This document shows positions 1 through 9,206 of a stretch of DNA of 64,000 nt, piece by piece (position 1 is the stretch's first letter; every line of letters starts with the position of its first letter). Under the pieces are notes generated by a model. The model had not been told where the DNA came from, made no database searches, and worked only from the letters and a program-made list of their open reading frames with translations. Position numbers and translations under genes: made by a program. This DNA is from Foliamicus sp963666765 (lineage in GTDB: Bacteria; Pseudomonadota; Gammaproteobacteria; Steroidobacterales; Foliamicaceae): contig OY762933.1 in assembly GCA_963666765.1 (NCBI GenBank), positions 248,001-312,000 of the forward strand. The letters run 5' to 3'.

Positions 1-921
1 GGAGATGTCGGCCACGGCTTTCTTGCCTCGCTCGTGGATTTCCTCCGGAGACAATTCCAGTGTGGTATTGCTGCGAATGCGGCGCAAGTAAACTTCCCGA
101 CCACCGGGATATTGATGCAGCCCGACATCGTCGGGAGCCTGGCGTTCATAGTCGGCTCCAATTCGATCAAGTAGTTGATCGAAGCCTGCCAGCACCCGCT
201 CCTGGATGATCCGGTCTAGTGCGGCAGAGAATGCCTGTCTCTCATCGTCGGTCAGCGCGGCCAGCCGCTCTTCCGCAACTGACAGTTGTGTTGATCCTGT
301 GTCCCTGATTCCGGCCCAGGTTGCGCGAGTCGACTTGAGCGCCGGCTTGGGCAGGTACAAGCCTCTCTCCACCTGGCCTTCGATCTTGACGATAAGCTGA
401 TCGATCAATTCCGCGTATTCGTTGACCAGATTGAGGTAGCGGTTCGCCGCGGCTTTGTTGGGAAACCGGTGGATGGCCAGTGCCTCCTGGGCAAAGCGAA
501 ACAGGTATGGGCCCAAGTAGGCGGTTATGTCGAATTGCAGCCAGTAATCATCGTCATTGACGCTTATGTCCGCGAGTTCGAATTCCAGTATCTCGTAGGT
601 GATGAGATCGTCGCCGCTCAACGCCGTGCTGTCGATGGCGAAGAGCTTCGCCCGCCAGGACGCGGCTTTGGCCAGATTCTCGTAGTGATTCTCCAGCGTA
701 ATGTCTTCAAATTTCTCGATCGGCAATCCTTCCTGCAATCGCAAATATGTCGAGTTCTCCAGCGTGTCTGCCCAGACCTCATCGGCCAGGTCGCGCAGAA
801 GCCGCGTTGAGTCGGCATGAGTCAACGCTTCCGGTTGCTCCGGGCGTTCCTGGCAAGCACAAAGAACGGACACCGCTGCCAGCGCGGATAATGCGCGCGG
901 CAAAACGCGGTTCGTCAACAT
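1..921 (-). CDS. DUF885 family lipoprotein, C-terminus beyond the window
   Basis: The frame starts at an ATG at 919-921 and stays open to base 1 (307 codons), so the C-terminal half is missing. The N-terminus is a signal peptide ending near Cys23 (LCAC), which suggests an exported lipoprotein. Downstream there are stretches typical of DUF885 proteins, a family of exported, metallopeptidase-like enzymes: an acidic helical N-terminal half, then a YLPKPALKS segment and LHQYPGGREVYLRRIR followed by a SPEEIHERG-type helix. The catalytic HExxH-like region expected further on lies outside the window. It is divergent from soxB, with 165 bp between the two starts. The family call is from recognition of these motifs; the substrate is unknown. 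Confidence 0.72.
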   Translation of the reverse strand, partial: MLTNRVLPRALSALAAVSVLCACQERPEQPEALTHADSTRLLRDLADEVWADTLENSTYLRLQEGLPIEKFEDITLENHYENLAKAASWRAKLFAIDSTALSGDDLITYEILEFELADISVNDDDYWLQFDITAYLGPYLFRFAQEALAIHRFPNKAAANRYLNLVNEYAELIDQLIVKIEGQVERGLYLPKPALKSTRATWAGIRDTGSTQLSVAEERLAALTDDERQAFSAALDRIIQERVLAGFDQLLDRIGADYERQAPDDVGLHQYPGGREVYLRRIRSNTTLELSPEEIHERGKKAVADIS

Positions 922-1086
922 CGAACAGTCCTTAAGATGCGATCGCGTCATTGGGTCGGAATCCATGTGCTGGGATGTTGATATAGACGCGGAATCGGCC
1001 TGAACCCGCATTGCGCATGATCGTATTTGAATTGAGGGGCTTAAGTTGGACGGCGTCTTAGATTTCACGCAGGTCAACTTAGATCG

Positions 1087-2349
1087 ATGGGTCATACTCC
1101 GAAATTGCGGGGCTATTCGTTTCTTTCGCTAGCAAAGAACGCACTGGCAGGCCACCGGCGCTGGCCGGTCGCTTGGCGTTCACCGGAACTGCGCAAGAAT
1201 TATGACGTCGTCATCATTGGCGCGGGCGGCCATGGATTGGCGATCGCGTATCACTTGGCATTGGATCACGGCATAAGCGATGTGGCCGTCATCGAGAAGG
1301 GCTATCTCGGCAGCGGCAACTCGGGCCGCAACACACAGGTAACACGTTCGAACTATTTCTGGCCGCAAAGCGCCCGTTTCTTTGACCACTCCCTGAAACT
1401 GTATGAAGGTCTGAGCCAGGCCTTGAACTTCAACGTGATGCTGAGCCAGCGTGGCATTCTGACGCTCGCGCACAGCCATCATGAACTCGAAGGCATGCGT
1501 CGCTGGGCAAACGCGATTCGAATCAACGGCATCGACTCCGAAGTGTTGTCACCGATGGATATCAAACGCATAGAGCCGCTCCTCAATCTGGATTCCTGTT
1601 ACCCGATCCATGGTGGTTTCATCCAATGGCGCGGCGGCATCTCGCGCCACGACGCCGTTGTTTGGGCTTACGCCCGCGCGGCCAGTGCCTTAGGCGTCGA
1701 CATCATCCAGCAATGCGAGGTCAAGGGCTTCAACATTAGCGACGGGCGCGTGATCGGAGTAGAGACTACCCATGGCCAGGTCGCCGCGGATCGCGTCTGT
1801 ATGGCTGTCGCAGGGCACACAAGTGTTTTGGCCGGGAAAGCTGGATTGCGCGTGCCGATAACGAGCCAGGCGCTGCAGGCAATGGTCAGCGAGCCGGTGA
1901 AGCCATGCCTCAGAACGACGATCCTGTCACCGTCCATCCATGTCTATGCCGGACAATCGGACCGGGGCGAGATCGTGATTGGCGGGTGCGCGGATATCTA
2001 CAATAGCTATGCGCAACGCGGGGGTTTGCCGGCGATGGAGGAAAACATTGCGGCGCTGGTCGAGTTGTATCCGTCGCTGAGCCGTTTGCGACTGACGCGG
2101 CAGTGGGCCGGTATCGTTGACATCACGCCGGACACGACGCCAATCATGGGCAAGACTCCGGTGCGAAATCTTTACATTTCAGGCGGCTGGGGCACTGGCG
2201 GTTACAAGGCCATCCCGGCTGGCGGCGATACGATGGCCTATACGATCGCCAACGACGATCCGCATCCCCTGATTGCCGATTTCGGACTCGAGCGATTTGT
2301 CAGCGGTGCGATGATTGATGAGGCCGCCGCCTCGGGAGTCGCGCACTGA
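1087..2349 (+). CDS. soxB: sarcosine oxidase beta subunit
   Basis: The 420 aa product matches the length of the beta subunit of heterotetrameric sarcosine oxidase, a cytoplasmic flavoenzyme that demethylates sarcosine to glycine, passing formaldehyde to tetrahydrofolate and making H2O2. An N-terminal YSFLSLAKNAL segment typical of SoxB precedes a Rossmann FAD site, VVIIGAGGHG, at residues 41-50. SRHDA at 186-190 holds His188, the expected covalent FMN attachment site by family knowledge. A C-terminal TPDTTPIMG / GGWGTGGYKA block completes the DAO-type fold. It is first in soxBDAG, and its stop overlaps the soxD start (TGATG). The Shine-Dalgarno before 1087 is weak, but no better start gives the conserved N-terminus. 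Confidence 0.95.
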   Translation: MGHTPKLRGYSFLSLAKNALAGHRRWPVAWRSPELRKNYDVVIIGAGGHGLAIAYHLALDHGISDVAVIEKGYLGSGNSGRNTQVTRSNYFWPQSARFFDHSLKLYEGLSQALNFNVMLSQRGILTLAHSHHELEGMRRWANAIRINGIDSEVLSPMDIKRIEPLLNLDSCYPIHGGFIQWRGGISRHDAVVWAYARAASALGVDIIQQCEVKGFNISDGRVIGVETTHGQVAADRVCMAVAGHTSVLAGKAGLRVPITSQALQAMVSEPVKPCLRTTILSPSIHVYAGQSDRGEIVIGGCADIYNSYAQRGGLPAMEENIAALVELYPSLSRLRLTRQWAGIVDITPDTTPIMGKTPVRNLYISGGWGTGGYKAIPAGGDTMAYTIANDDPHPLIADFGLERFVSGAMIDEAAASGVAH

Positions 2350-2654
2350 TGCTCAGGATCGACTGCCCCTACTGCGGCACCCGCGACGAAGCGGAATTCA
2401 CTTTCGGTGGCGAGTCCCACGTTGAGCGACCGGGCCCTGAGGCCGGCGATCCCGAGTGGGCCGACTACCTCTTCAATCGCGACAACCCGAAAGGTGTGCA
2501 TTTTGAGCATTGGTGTCACGCCTTCGGTTGCGGCCAGTGGTTCAATGTGGCACGCGACACGCTCACGCATGAGATACACCTCGTCTACAAAATGGACGAA
2601 GGCAGGCCGGATCTCGAAACAAGGGAAGATACTGAACGCAGGCACTCGGCATGA
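2349..2654 (+). CDS. soxD: sarcosine oxidase delta subunit
   Basis: This small subunit (101 aa, normal length) binds structural zinc in heterotetrameric sarcosine oxidase. The ligands are visible as Cys6 and Cys9 (CPYC) and the H57-x3-C61 pair in HAFGCGQWF, equivalent to the Cys/Cys/His/Cys set known from TSOX structures. The gene overlaps soxB by one base and soxA by four (ATGA), so translation is probably coupled. The C-terminal 15 residues are polar and probably flexible. Confidence 0.95.
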   Translation: MLRIDCPYCGTRDEAEFTFGGESHVERPGPEAGDPEWADYLFNRDNPKGVHFEHWCHAFGCGQWFNVARDTLTHEIHLVYKMDEGRPDLETREDTERRHSA

Positions 2655-5491
2655 ACGCGGGCCAGCCATTCAGGCGTGCTGACGGCGGCCGCATCGATCG
2701 ATCGACGCTGGTGATGTTTACCTTCAATGGCCGGAGCTACGAAGGCCATGCCGGCGACACGCTTGCCTCGGCCTTGCTCGCCAATGGCATTCGCACCGTC
2801 ACACGAAGTTTCAAATTCCACCGACCGCGTGGAATTTTTTCTGCCGGCTTCGAGGAGCCCAATGGATTGCTCGGTGTTGATGTCGGTTCGGGCATGATCC
2901 CGATCACCTGTGCGACGCTAATGCCGTTGATTGCCGGTCTTCGAGCAGAGACCCAGAACAGTTTCCCGTCGGTGAAATTCGATTTCGGCCGGATTTTCGA
3001 CTACACGCGCTTGCTCTGGCCGGCGGGCTTTTACAACAAAATCTTCAAATGGCCGAACTGGCGCACGTTCGAGTGGGCGATACGCAGGACTGCTGGATTG
3101 GGTGCGCTGCCGAAGGGTGCGGACAATTCCCGTTACCGGCACCTCAACACGCATTGCGACGTACTGGTCGTTGGCGCCGGTTCCGCCGGCCTCAATGCGG
3201 CGCTTGAGGCAGCTCGTCGTGGTGAAGATGTTCTGCTTGTTGAGCAGGACATCGAAGCCGGTGGTTCTCTGCTGTTTGATCCCACCGGTATCAAGGGTCA
3301 AGCGCCGGGCGAGTTTCTAGACGCCGCGCTGAAGGAGCTGCGGGCGGCGCCAAGCGTACGCATCATGTTGCAGTCGACCGTGGTTGGCTATTACGACCAC
3401 AACGTCCTGACGATTCACGATCGATCTGCCGCATACCGTGGCGACGCATCGGTCGAGACATACTGGAAGGTTCGGGCAGGACGGGTTGTGCTCGCTACGG
3501 GGGCGATCGAACAACCGCTGATGTTTGGTAACAATGACTTGCCGGGCATCATGCTGGCTGGCGCCATGCTGCAGTACGCGAATCGCTATGCGGTGCTGGC
3601 CGGTCGTCGCATTGCCGCTGTAATCAACAATGATCTGGCTTGGCGGACCGTTATTGCGCTGCAGGACTCAGGCGTGGAGGTTGCCTCTATAGTTGATGTG
3701 CGCGGCAAAATCAGCGCTGACCTCGTTGCAGCCGCAGAGGCCCGCGGTATCGACTGTCATGTTGGTGCGACGCCTCTGAAGGCGCGTGGCTCCAGAACGG
3801 TCAGAGCGTTACGCGTGGCCACATCGGACGGCAAGACGGAATTAGTCCAATGTGACGGCATTGCCGTCTCCGGCGGCCTCAATCCCACGGTGCACCTGTT
3901 TTCTCAAGCGGGCGGCAAGTTGCGTTACGACGAATCCCGTGCGTGCTTCGTGCCGGATCATTGCGCGCAGGCTCTTGACGTGGTGGGGGCTGCAAAAGGC
4001 GACTTTGTGATGCCGGAGAACTACCGGATCCTGCCGCGTACCTTCGCTCCCGTCGACACGACAACACAGTGGGTGGACTACGTTCATGATGTGACCGTAT
4101 CGGATCTTGAGCTCTCCGTCCGCGAAAACTTTGTTTCGGTCGAGCACATGAAGCGCTATACGACGACCGGCATGGCCGTCGACCAGGGCAAGACCAGCAA
4201 CCTGAATGCCTTGTCGGTACTTGCTCGATTGACCGATCAACTACCTGGCCAAGTGGGGACCACGACATTCAGGCCGCAATTCATGCCGGTCACGCTCGGC
4301 GCGGTCGCCGGTAACCGGCGCGGTGAGTTCTATGCGCCAGCCCGGCAGTTGCCTGCCCACAATTGGCATGTTCAGCAGGGCGCTGTCTTTGACGAGTACG
4401 GCGGCTGGAAGCGCCCTGCGTTCTACGGCGCCGATCGCCGCGCGAGCATTCGGGAGGAAGTACTCAAAATGCGGCAGGCAGCAGGTCTGTTTGACGGCTC
4501 TCCGCTTGGCAAGATCGAGGTAAAGGGACCGGACGCGGCCGAATTTCTCAGCATGATGTACGTGAACACCGTGCACACGCTGGAGGCTGGCAAGGCTCGC
4601 TACGGCTTGATGCTGAACGAAAACGGAGTCGTTATGGACGATGGCGTGTTCGTTCGCCTGGCCGGCGATCATTTTCTTGTCAACACCACGTCGGGCGCCG
4701 CGACGCGAATTGCCATGTGGCTGGAGGAGTGGCGCCAGTGCGAGTTTCCGCGCCTGCAGGTGATAACAAATGAGGTTGCCGCACAGTGGGCAGTCGCGAC
4801 TGTTGCGGGCCCTCAGGCGCGTGGAATACTGCAATCGCTGCCGGGCATGGTCGATCTGGATAACGAGTCTTTCCCGCACATGAGTTTCGCCAGCGGATGC
4901 TTCGAGGACGATGTTCCGTTCCGAATCCAGCGCGTGAGTTACTCTGGTGAATGCAGTTTCGAACTCAGCGTGCCATCGAATCATGGTGAAGAGTACTTCC
5001 AGCGCATCATGGACATTGGTGAGCCGAACGGGTTGGCACCCATCGGTATTGAGGCCATATTGGCACTGCGCATAGAGAAAGGCTTCCTGCATGTGGGGGT
5101 CGATACCGACGGCATGACCAACGCGCTTGACGTCGGCTTTGGCGGCATCGTCGCCAACAAGAAAACGGATTTTGTTGGCGCGCGATCCCTACAGCGGGCT
5201 GAAGATCAACGGACCGACCGCCGCCGGTTGATCGGTTTCGAGGTTGAGAACGGAACCGTATTGGCCGGCGCTCATTTTGTCAGCGGCAAAAGGATCCGGC
5301 GCAGCGAAGGCTTCGTTACATCGGTGTTCGAGAGTCCGGTCCTGGGCAAGACGATTGGCCTTGGACTGCTTGAACGCGGCTTCGATCGCAAGGGAGAGAC
5401 AATTGAGGTATTTGACGACGACCGGCTTGCGACTGCGCGTGTTGTCAACCCGTGCTTCTATGATCCGGATGGGGAGCGCATGCGTGGTTGA
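2651..5491 (+). CDS. soxA: sarcosine oxidase alpha subunit
   Basis: The alpha subunit (946 aa) carries the NAD site and the folate-binding site that takes the methyl group as 5,10-methylene-THF. Domains in order: an N-terminal ferredoxin-like fold (GDTLASALLANG, SFKFHRPRG, residues about 35-65), a nucleotide-binding Rossmann core (VLVVGAGSAG near 171-180), a pyridine-nucleotide oxidoreductase middle with ATGAIEQP near 285, and a GcvT/aminomethyltransferase-like C-terminal half from about 590 (MRQAAGLFDGSPLGKIEV onward). The ATG overlaps the soxD stop. Together with soxB, soxD and soxG it makes a complete four-subunit enzyme. The glyA or purU genes often linked to sox operons are not seen beside it. 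Confidence 0.95.
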   Translation: MNAGQPFRRADGGRIDRSTLVMFTFNGRSYEGHAGDTLASALLANGIRTVTRSFKFHRPRGIFSAGFEEPNGLLGVDVGSGMIPITCATLMPLIAGLRAETQNSFPSVKFDFGRIFDYTRLLWPAGFYNKIFKWPNWRTFEWAIRRTAGLGALPKGADNSRYRHLNTHCDVLVVGAGSAGLNAALEAARRGEDVLLVEQDIEAGGSLLFDPTGIKGQAPGEFLDAALKELRAAPSVRIMLQSTVVGYYDHNVLTIHDRSAAYRGDASVETYWKVRAGRVVLATGAIEQPLMFGNNDLPGIMLAGAMLQYANRYAVLAGRRIAAVINNDLAWRTVIALQDSGVEVASIVDVRGKISADLVAAAEARGIDCHVGATPLKARGSRTVRALRVATSDGKTELVQCDGIAVSGGLNPTVHLFSQAGGKLRYDESRACFVPDHCAQALDVVGAAKGDFVMPENYRILPRTFAPVDTTTQWVDYVHDVTVSDLELSVRENFVSVEHMKRYTTTGMAVDQGKTSNLNALSVLARLTDQLPGQVGTTTFRPQFMPVTLGAVAGNRRGEFYAPARQLPAHNWHVQQGAVFDEYGGWKRPAFYGADRRASIREEVLKMRQAAGLFDGSPLGKIEVKGPDAAEFLSMMYVNTVHTLEAGKARYGLMLNENGVVMDDGVFVRLAGDHFLVNTTSGAATRIAMWLEEWRQCEFPRLQVITNEVAAQWAVATVAGPQARGILQSLPGMVDLDNESFPHMSFASGCFEDDVPFRIQRVSYSGECSFELSVPSNHGEEYFQRIMDIGEPNGLAPIGIEAILALRIEKGFLHVGVDTDGMTNALDVGFGGIVANKKTDFVGARSLQRAEDQRTDRRRLIGFEVENGTVLAGAHFVSGKRIRRSEGFVTSVFESPVLGKTIGLGLLERGFDRKGETIEVFDDDRLATARVVNPCFYDPDGERMRG

Positions 5492-6017
5492 GCAAGCATC
5501 CAGGGATGTGACTATAGAGTTGATCGAGGATCGTACCATCGTCATGCTCAAGGTCGCGTTGGGCGCGGCCGACAAGACGGTCAGGCGCCTCGCGCTTGCG
5601 GGGCCGTCGCAGGCGGTCGGAGGGGACCCTCGATCTTTGTGGCGTGGTCCGGACTCCTGGTTCCTGATGAGCAGCAAGTACTCCGGGGCCGTTCTGATCA
5701 AGGATTGCGAGAGAAAGCTCGACGGAATCCTGCACAATGCGGTGGATTACTCGGCGGCGCTGATCGGTTTCAGCTTGTCCGGTCCCGGCGCCGAGGAGCT
5801 GCTCGCCTCCGGATCTGGCGTCGATTTCAGGTTTGAGAGGTTTCCGCCAGGCAGTTGCTGCCGGACACAACTGGCCCAGATAGGCGCCACGATTGTCGCG
5901 GCTGCGAAAGACCGATTCGAAGTATTCGTGGAAAGTGGCTTCAGACGATATATCCTCGATTGGATGAACGATACGTCGAACATCGCGGTACTAGCCTCAA
6001 CAGCCCAAGAACATTAG
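5484..6017 (+). CDS. soxG: sarcosine oxidase gamma subunit
   Basis: The gamma subunit (177 aa with the start chosen) completes the heterotetramer; the family has a folate-binding-protein-like fold and is usually 180-200 aa. The frame is open far upstream inside soxA, but a GTG at 5484 sits 7 nt after GGGGAG (5471-5476), whereas the ATG at 5469 has no ribosome site, so 5484 is preferred. This gives an 8-base overlap with soxA. Recognisable stretches are GPDSWFLMS, AALIGFSLSGPGAEELL and the C-terminal FEVFVESGFRRYILDWM, all characteristic of SoxG. Confidence 0.88.
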   Translation: MVEQASRDVTIELIEDRTIVMLKVALGAADKTVRRLALAGPSQAVGGDPRSLWRGPDSWFLMSSKYSGAVLIKDCERKLDGILHNAVDYSAALIGFSLSGPGAEELLASGSGVDFRFERFPPGSCCRTQLAQIGATIVAAAKDRFEVFVESGFRRYILDWMNDTSNIAVLASTAQEH

Positions 6018-6030
6018 AAGGATTGCTGCC

Positions 6031-7893
6031 ATGAAGAAACCGGTGAAAGTCTCACTTATCGCCGCAGGCGTTCTCATACTGGTCGTGCTTGTCGCGGCGT
6101 CATATCTGTATCAGGCGGGACAGGATTCGTCGGCGCCGCCCCTTGTCAAGGCGCCACCTTCGCGCGCGGCGCCGGCAACACTTGGCGACGTTGATCTTTC
6201 TCCTGCGAACTGGGACGCCGAGGAAAGTGCGGCTTTGTTCGAAAGAAACTCGCTAATGGGTGATAGCGACGCGCCGGCGGCCGGAAGCAACGGCGCAATC
6301 GCAGGCACAACCGGTGCGCCGGCGGTGCACGCGGGATTGACTGCGCTGCAGAACGGCGGCAACGCGATCGATGCTCTGCTGACCACGTCGCTGGCCCAGA
6401 TTGCGTTGGCGATGGGTTCCTGGGTCAGTTATGCCGGCATTCTTGAACTCGTCTACTACGACGCCGAGTCGGGTGAGGTCTACAATCTCAATGCCGGGTA
6501 CAACAGCTTTCTTGGCGAGGATGATCCCTCGTCGATTCCTTTCGGCACGGACGCCGAGGGCAACCCAAGCCCGAGCGGTCGTACGGCCCTGGTCCCGGGT
6601 TTTTTCGCAGGCGTACAGTCAGCCCATGAAAAGTTCGGCAGGCTTCCGTTCGCTTCGCTTTTCGACCCGGCCATATACATCGCCGAAGAAGGCATGACGG
6701 TCACTGCATTTCAGGCGGGCATGTTTGACTCTCGCAAGGACGTGTTGTCGCGACTGCCGGAGACAAGGGCGGTATTTACGAAAGCTGACGGCACGTTCTA
6801 TCGTGAGGGTGAGCTCCTGAAGCAATCGGCCCTTGCGGACACGCTGAAAGCCGTTGCCAGGCAGGGCGCTGACTACGTTTATCGGGGTCCTTGGGCCGCC
6901 AAATTTGTGGCGGCCGTCCAGGCTGAAGGCGGCAAAGTCACCATGGAGGACATGGCGCGTTACGAGGTGATCTGGCAAGATCCCCTGCAATACGACTTCG
7001 GTGATTACACGCTGTATATGCACGGTCGTCCGGCGCAAGGCGGCACTCATCTTGCCGAGGCGCTCAACCTTGCGAAAGTATCTGGGCTTGCCGACATGGG
7101 TGACTATCGCGAATCGCCTGAAGCGTTCTTCTGGTTCACACAATTCACGCACGCGTTCGGCATAAGTTTCATACCAAGTGCCGCAAGAGGCACCTTGTTT
7201 TTCGGGCTGGACACGGGAATGCAGAACCGCGCAGAAGAGGACTATGCGCACGCGCTATGGGACAAGATGTCAAGCGGAGATTTTGCCATTACGGCTGCGC
7301 CGAATGAGGATCCGAAGCACTCGGATGCGATTGTAGTCATCGATCAATGGGGCAACATCGCCGTCGCTACCCACACGATAAATACGGCATCATGGGGCAC
7401 GACAGGCATTTTCGTCGATGGTGTATCGATACCCGACTCGGCTTCTTTCCAGCAGGCTGCGCTAGCGGAATTGGAGCCGGGATCGCGATTGCCCGACCCG
7501 ACCGAACCGGTGATCATGTTCAGGAACGGCAAGCCGTTTGGCGGGTTCTCGTCTATCGGCGCAGGGCTGCATCAAAAGACGTTCACGGTGCTCTATAACG
7601 TCATGGCCTACGGCGCCAGCCTTGAAGAGGCCCTATCCGCGCCATCGACTCACCTTCCGGCCTTCAATACTGAGGGGTTCATGAAGCCGCCCACGGTGCA
7701 AGTGGTTGAAGGCGAGTTTGCGGCCGAACTGCTGGATCAGGTTCGGGCAATGGGTCTGGACGTAAAGGAATTCCCCAACACGCTTGACGCTCGCGCACCC
7801 CGAGGGTATGTCGTAGGGGCCATGATCAACGAAAACGGCGATTATCAAGCGGTTGCGCCGAGATTGCTGAACGCGCCGGCAGAGGCCTACTAG
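6031..7893 (+). CDS. gamma-glutamyltransferase-like Ntn hydrolase with Ser at the nucleophile position
   Basis: This 620 aa protein has an N-terminal membrane anchor (about residues 8-27) and the GGT-family fold. Family marks are AGTTGAPAVHAGLTALQNGGNAIDA near 91-115, ALVPGFFAGVQ near 187, and FGGFSSIGAG near 509. GGT enzymes self-cleave before a Thr that becomes the nucleophile. By my alignment on the GNIAVATHT block, that residue is Ser431 (HSDAIVVIDQWGN), and the usual TTH is SDA, so maturation and chemistry may differ. An AGAAGGA-type ribosome site lies 13 nt after soxG, so it is probably co-transcribed with sox and may feed N-methyl substrates to it, which is inference. Its end overlaps the convergent hisD end by four bases. 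Confidence 0.8.
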   Translation: MKKPVKVSLIAAGVLILVVLVAASYLYQAGQDSSAPPLVKAPPSRAAPATLGDVDLSPANWDAEESAALFERNSLMGDSDAPAAGSNGAIAGTTGAPAVHAGLTALQNGGNAIDALLTTSLAQIALAMGSWVSYAGILELVYYDAESGEVYNLNAGYNSFLGEDDPSSIPFGTDAEGNPSPSGRTALVPGFFAGVQSAHEKFGRLPFASLFDPAIYIAEEGMTVTAFQAGMFDSRKDVLSRLPETRAVFTKADGTFYREGELLKQSALADTLKAVARQGADYVYRGPWAAKFVAAVQAEGGKVTMEDMARYEVIWQDPLQYDFGDYTLYMHGRPAQGGTHLAEALNLAKVSGLADMGDYRESPEAFFWFTQFTHAFGISFIPSAARGTLFFGLDTGMQNRAEEDYAHALWDKMSSGDFAITAAPNEDPKHSDAIVVIDQWGNIAVATHTINTASWGTTGIFVDGVSIPDSASFQQAALAELEPGSRLPDPTEPVIMFRNGKPFGGFSSIGAGLHQKTFTVLYNVMAYGASLEEALSAPSTHLPAFNTEGFMKPPTVQVVEGEFAAELLDQVRAMGLDVKEFPNTLDARAPRGYVVGAMINENGDYQAVAPRLLNAPAEAY

Positions 7894-9206
7894 CGCCGCG
7901 GGGCGAATCTCCGGCGCACTTCCGCGGCGCGTGCGTGGGCTTCCAGTCCCTCGGTGCGGGCCAGCGTGGCGATAGAGTCCGCAATACTTCCCAGTCCGGC
8001 CCGCGAAAGTTCCTGAACGCTGATGCGCTTGTAAAAGTCGGCAAGCCCGAGGCCGCTGGCCCAGCGGGCGCTGCCGTAGGTGGGCAGCACGTGATTGGCG
8101 CCGTTGCAGTAATCGCCGCTGGATTCCGGCGACCAGGGCCCGAGGAACACGGCGCCCGCGTTGCGGACTTTCGCCATCAGCGAGCGCGGGTCGGCGACCT
8201 GCAGCAGCAGGTGTTCGGGAGCGTAGCGATTGGCCAATTCGACGGCCATTTCCAGGGAATCCACGACCAGTAAAGCGCCGGACGACAGCGATTTCTCCAG
8301 TACGTCGGTGCGCGGCAGGGTGCGCAACTGCCCGGCGATGGCTTCCTGGACCGCCGTGGCCAGCTGCTCGTCCAGGCAAAGCAGCAGTACGTGCGCGTCC
8401 TCGCCGTGTTCGGCCTGGCTCAGCAGGTCCAGAGCGACGAATTCGGCTCTTGCGCTGTGGTCGGCGATGACCATGGCCTCGGTCGGGCCCGCGGGGAGGT
8501 CCTGTGCCGGTCCGCCCGGCTCCATCGCCGCCTGCTGCTTGGCGGCGGCGACCCAGCGACTGCCTGGCCCGAAGATCTTGTCGACCCGGGGAACGCTTTG
8601 GGTGCCGTAGGCCATCGCGGCGATCGCCTGGGCCCCGCCCAGCTTGAACACGCGGTGCACTTCGCACTGTTGCGCCACGTAAAGAATCGCCGGGTTGATG
8701 CTGCCGTCGGCGGCGGGCGGCGCGCAAAGAACACGCTGCGGGCAGCCGGCCAACTGCGCCGGCGCGGCCAGCATCATGGCCGTGGAGGGCAGCGGGGCGG
8801 ACCCGGCCGGCACGTACAGGCCGACCGCCTGCAAGGGACGATATCGCAGCTCGCAAACCACGCCGGGGACCGGCTCGGTGCGGGAATCCTCAGGCTTCTG
8901 GGCCGCGTGGCAGGCGCGGATATTCTCAAGCGCCGCCTGAATCGCCTCGCGCTGTTGCCTGGTCAGCAGACCGGCTGCTTCCGCGATCTCCTCTTCGCCG
9001 GCTTCGATGTCGTCGAGTTGCACGCCGTCCAGCTCCGCTTCCAGCGCCCTGAGCGCCTTGTCCCCGCCGTCGCGCACCTGTTCCATGATGTCCTTCACTC
9101 GCGCCTCCAGCGCAGGGTCGGCGGGGGCTGCAAGGCGCTCAAGGACCGCCCGGCGCTGTTGCTCGTCCAGGGCGCTCCAGTGGTAGAGAGGCGGGATCGG
9201 CGTCAT
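7890..9206 (-). CDS. hisD: histidinol dehydrogenase
   Basis: This enzyme catalyses the last two oxidations of histidine synthesis (histidinol to histidine, NAD-dependent, zinc). The ATG at 9206 overlaps the hisG stop (ATGA) and gives 438 aa, the normal length; a longer frame to 9299 would run into hisG. Family blocks are visible: VGLYVPAG, KIFGPGSRWVAAAK, the substrate loop GPTEAMVIAD, LLSQAEHG with the expected Gln and His zinc/catalytic ligands, and the C-terminal GLEAHARAAEVR. It is the last gene of the leu-ilvE-his operon; other his genes are not nearby. Confidence 0.95.
   Translation of the reverse strand: MTPIPPLYHWSALDEQQRRAVLERLAAPADPALEARVKDIMEQVRDGGDKALRALEAELDGVQLDDIEAGEEEIAEAAGLLTRQQREAIQAALENIRACHAAQKPEDSRTEPVPGVVCELRYRPLQAVGLYVPAGSAPLPSTAMMLAAPAQLAGCPQRVLCAPPAADGSINPAILYVAQQCEVHRVFKLGGAQAIAAMAYGTQSVPRVDKIFGPGSRWVAAAKQQAAMEPGGPAQDLPAGPTEAMVIADHSARAEFVALDLLSQAEHGEDAHVLLLCLDEQLATAVQEAIAGQLRTLPRTDVLEKSLSSGALLVVDSLEMAVELANRYAPEHLLLQVADPRSLMAKVRNAGAVFLGPWSPESSGDYCNGANHVLPTYGSARWASGLGLADFYKRISVQELSRAGLGSIADSIATLARTEGLEAHARAAEVRRRFAPRR

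Noticed and set aside
922..1086. Riboswitch or clear promoter before soxB
   Set aside because: No glycine-riboswitch-like architecture or near-consensus hexamers could be found in the 165 bp.
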